Shown piece by piece: positions 62,242 to 64,000 of a stretch of DNA of 64,000 nucleotides. The number at the start of each line of letters is the position of its first letter. Within the stretch, counting starts at the first letter, position 1. The stretch spans positions 248,001-312,000 of the forward strand of contig SFGZ01000001.1 of NCBI GenBank assembly GCA_004557505.1. Reading direction: 5' to 3'. This stretch comes from Coriobacteriaceae bacterium (GTDB taxonomy: Bacteria > Actinomycetota > Coriobacteriia > Coriobacteriales > Atopobiaceae). Made by a program: the position numbers and the translations under genes. The notes below the pieces were generated by a model. That model saw nothing but the letters and a program-made list of their open reading frames with translations, had not been told where the DNA came from and did not search any database.

Positions 62242-63345
62242 GTGACAAGGATCAGTGACATGCAGGGCAAGAGGGTCTTCGTTGCCAAGGGAGGCCGCCC
62301 CAAGAAGCCCAAGAAGGGCGAGCGGGCATCCGCGGGCGAGCGGGGTGGCGAGCGCCTCTCCAGGCTGGGCAAGGTCCATATGGCAGTGTTCACGCCCGAC
62401 GGGCGCTCGATGGTGGGCTACCTGGTGGCGCGCCCTGACGTCGCGGGCGTTGTCAAGCGCGGCGACGTCTTTGTGGCCTATGACTCGCTGGTCGCCTGCG
62501 AGAAGGGCCTGCGCGTGGTCAACGAGGACGGCGCCTTCGACGCCCGGGCCTGCGAGCGCCTTGGCGTGGATTGGGATTCCTGCATCATGTGGGCTGGTAT
62601 GGACGCCCGCACCGAGTCCGGACGCGAGCTGGGCTACGTGGGCGATGCAGAGTTTGACGAGTCCACGGGCAGGGTGACCAAGTTCCTGGTGGGCGACGGT
62701 GGCATGGCCGCGGCGCTCGTGGGTTCGGTGGAGATCCCGCCCAGTCTGCTGGTGGGCTATTCCAAGGGGTGCATGGTCGTGAGGGACGAGGCCTCCGCCC
62801 TGGGGTTCAACGGCGGCCTGGCAGCCAAGGCCGGCGAGGCCACGGCAAAGGCGAGGATTCGCGGCGCGGAGTTTGGCGATAAGGCTGGTAAGGCAACAAG
62901 CGAAGCCGTCGACAAGGGCGCGTTTGCGCTCGGCAGGGCGCTCGGCAAGGCAAGACGCGCCATAGACGACGCCCGCGCCGAGGGCGAGGAGGGGCGCGCC
63001 CGCAGGGAGGCCGAGAAGCTTCGCAGGGAGGCCGAGAAGAACCAGCCCCCTGCAATCGAGGCTGCCGACGTACATGTCTCCGGGCCGGCGGTTGCGCTCA
63101 AGGCCGGTGCCGAGGAGCGCGCGGCCACGGCTTCGGGGCCCAAGACCTATGCCGTCAGGAAATCCGCCGCGGGCGCCGCGGCCAGGCCCGCTTCGGCGGC
63201 CAGGCCCGCCGGTGCCAAGGCCGGGAGGCAGCCGTCCAATCGTGGCGCCGGCGACCAGACCGCTCGCGCCCTGGGGCGCGGCCTCAGCAGCATGGGTAAG
63301 ATGTTCGGCTCGTTCAAGGACGAGTTCAACAAGGCGAGCAAGTAG
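62242..63345 (+). CDS. PRC-barrel domain protein
   Basis: A 367-residue protein. The start is taken as GTG at 62242; a second start ATG at residue 7 is possible. The ribosome site is a run of nine G (62226-62234) followed by AGACGCC. PRC-barrel-like folds are seen in MVGYLVARPDVAGVVKRGDVFVAYDSLVAC and LGYVGDAEFDESTGRVTKFLVGDGG. Residues ~185-367 are Ala/Arg/Lys/Glu-rich with coiled-coil and low-complexity stretches, ending in MFGSFKDEFNKASK. A cytoplasmic structural role is inferred. Confidence 0.7.
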   Translation: MTRISDMQGKRVFVAKGGRPKKPKKGERASAGERGGERLSRLGKVHMAVFTPDGRSMVGYLVARPDVAGVVKRGDVFVAYDSLVACEKGLRVVNEDGAFDARACERLGVDWDSCIMWAGMDARTESGRELGYVGDAEFDESTGRVTKFLVGDGGMAAALVGSVEIPPSLLVGYSKGCMVVRDEASALGFNGGLAAKAGEATAKARIRGAEFGDKAGKATSEAVDKGAFALGRALGKARRAIDDARAEGEEGRARREAEKLRREAEKNQPPAIEAADVHVSGPAVALKAGAEERAATASGPKTYAVRKSAAGAAARPASAARPAGAKAGRQPSNRGAGDQTARALGRGLSSMGKMFGSFKDEFNKASK

Positions 63346-63419
63346 ACGGCTGGCCTGCGTGGCGGTGCCCGCCCGCCGTCCGACCGGCCTTGCAGGCGCA
63401 GAGAGGAGAACGGGCCCAC

Positions 63420-64000
63420 ATGAGCGTTGAGGAATTCTTCGACCGCGTCATCTCGGTGAGGCTGCCTGAGGGCTGCGAGTCTCTGGACATCATCGACCAA
63501 ACGCTGCTCCCCGGCACGGTAAAGCGCATCAACCTGCGCACCAAAGAAGAGCTTTGGGAGGCCATCAAGAAGCTCCGCGTGCGCGGCGCCCCGGCCATCG
63601 GCGTGGCCGCGGCCGAGGGGCTGGCCATGCTCGCCACAAAGATTGATACCAATGACCAGCAGGAGTTCTATCGTCAGTTCAAGGGGATCGCGGACTACCT
63701 TGCCACCTCTCGCCCCACGGCCGTCAACCTGTTCTGGGCCCTCAACCGCATGGACTCGTTCTGCCGAGACCATCTTGACCTGCCCGTGGACCAGCTCGGG
63801 CGGGAGCTCGTCGCCGAGTCGCGCCGCATCCGCGAGGAGGACGTGCGGATAAGCCGTGGCATCGGCGCCATCGGCTTCGAGATCATGCGGCAGGCGAGGA
63901 GGCCGGGGCAGCCCGTGGGCATCCTCACCCACTGCAACGCCGGCACGCTGGCAACCGCCAAGTACGGCACGGCCACGGCCCCCATGTATACGGCGCTCGA
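63420..64000 (+). CDS. mtnA: Methylthioribose-1-phosphate isomerase-like protein (3' end outside window)
   Basis: The first 193 codons of an MtnA-family aldose-ketose isomerase. ATG at 63420 follows GAGAGGAG at about 12 bases. It has FDRVISVRLPEGCESLDIIDQTLLPGTVKRINL, LRVRGAPAIGVAAAEGLAML (family signature), TNLFWALNRM-like and GILTHCNAGTLATAKYGTATAP with the catalytic Cys. It acts in methionine salvage, isomerising MTR-1-P to MTRu-1-P; 5-deoxyribose-1-phosphate isomerases share this pattern, so the substrate is not certain. Confidence 0.88.
   Translation, partial: MSVEEFFDRVISVRLPEGCESLDIIDQTLLPGTVKRINLRTKEELWEAIKKLRVRGAPAIGVAAAEGLAMLATKIDTNDQQEFYRQFKGIADYLATSRPTAVNLFWALNRMDSFCRDHLDLPVDQLGRELVAESRRIREEDVRISRGIGAIGFEIMRQARRPGQPVGILTHCNAGTLATAKYGTATAPMYTAL

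Overview
The window is a high-GC bacterial chromosome segment. Gene content and protein character fit an actinomycete of class Coriobacteriia, most likely Atopobiaceae (Olsenella/Atopobium-like). The evidence is the gyrB-gyrA-DUF151-tRNA-Ile-tRNA-Ala order, an rpsF-ssb-rpsR-DUF2232-rplI-dnaB-purA block, a CotH surface protein with actinobacterial/clostridial type wall repeats, class B sortase, and Coriobacteria-style PD-(D/E)XK-like proteins. Both gene blocks usually lie near oriC, so this is probably origin-proximal. The genus is inference.

Layout. 1-5.5 kb: gyrB (5' end outside the window), gyrA, a DUF151 nuclease-like gene, tRNA-Ile and tRNA-Ala. 5.5-9.1 kb: a Mg2+ P-type ATPase behind a structured leader that appears to encode a 27-codon leader peptide, then an unknown gene. 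9.1-12.1 kb: a secreted CotH-kinase protein. 12.3-17.1 kb: typA/bipA, an RRNPP/Rgg-like regulator, a very small peptide gene with an excellent ribosome binding site, and an ABC exporter. 17.1-20.5 kb: a TRIC-type channel, a DUF389 membrane protein and a DUF4143 ATPase. 20.7-28.9 kb: two tRNA-Ser genes, the rpsF-dnaB replication/translation block (with a disrupted rplI), purA and purD. 29-38.4 kb: a NUDIX hydrolase, a membrane protein, a PD-(D/E)XK-like gene bracketed by 154-bp direct repeats, a pyridoxal kinase, and purE-srtB-purF-purM-purN. 38.5-46.9 kb: an ascorbate utilisation locus: DeoR regulator, PTS IIA/IIC/IIB, a propeller-like protein, UlaG, UlaE, a HAD phosphatase and UlaF. 47.1-50.8 kb: a low-GC degraded genomic island at the 3' end of rlmD, holding DUF6194 and SRPBCC genes, a BsuBI/PstI restriction-enzyme remnant, IS3 relics and a small membrane-protein operon. 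50.7-64 kb: rlmD, a radical SAM protein, an EF-G-like GTPase, a second PD-(D/E)XK-like gene beside inverted repeats, an EEP-family hydrolase, a CBS-domain (CorC/HlyC) protein, a stand-alone cyanophycin-synthetase-N-domain-like protein, a YtxH-like protein, a PRC-barrel protein and the start of mtnA.

How the genes work together. Purine synthesis is spread over three clusters (purA-purD, purE-purF-purM-purN) in which the last genes overlap by a few bases, so they are probably translationally coupled. The ula locus imports and phosphorylates ascorbate, opens the lactone and epimerises products toward D-xylulose-5-phosphate; its divergent DeoR regulator faces several GAACAT-type sites. The most interesting candidates are the mgtA leader peptide, the regulator/micropeptide/exporter cassette, the repeat-bracketed PD-(D/E)XK genes and the rlmD-integrated island. 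All function calls come from reading the sequence only; no database search was run.
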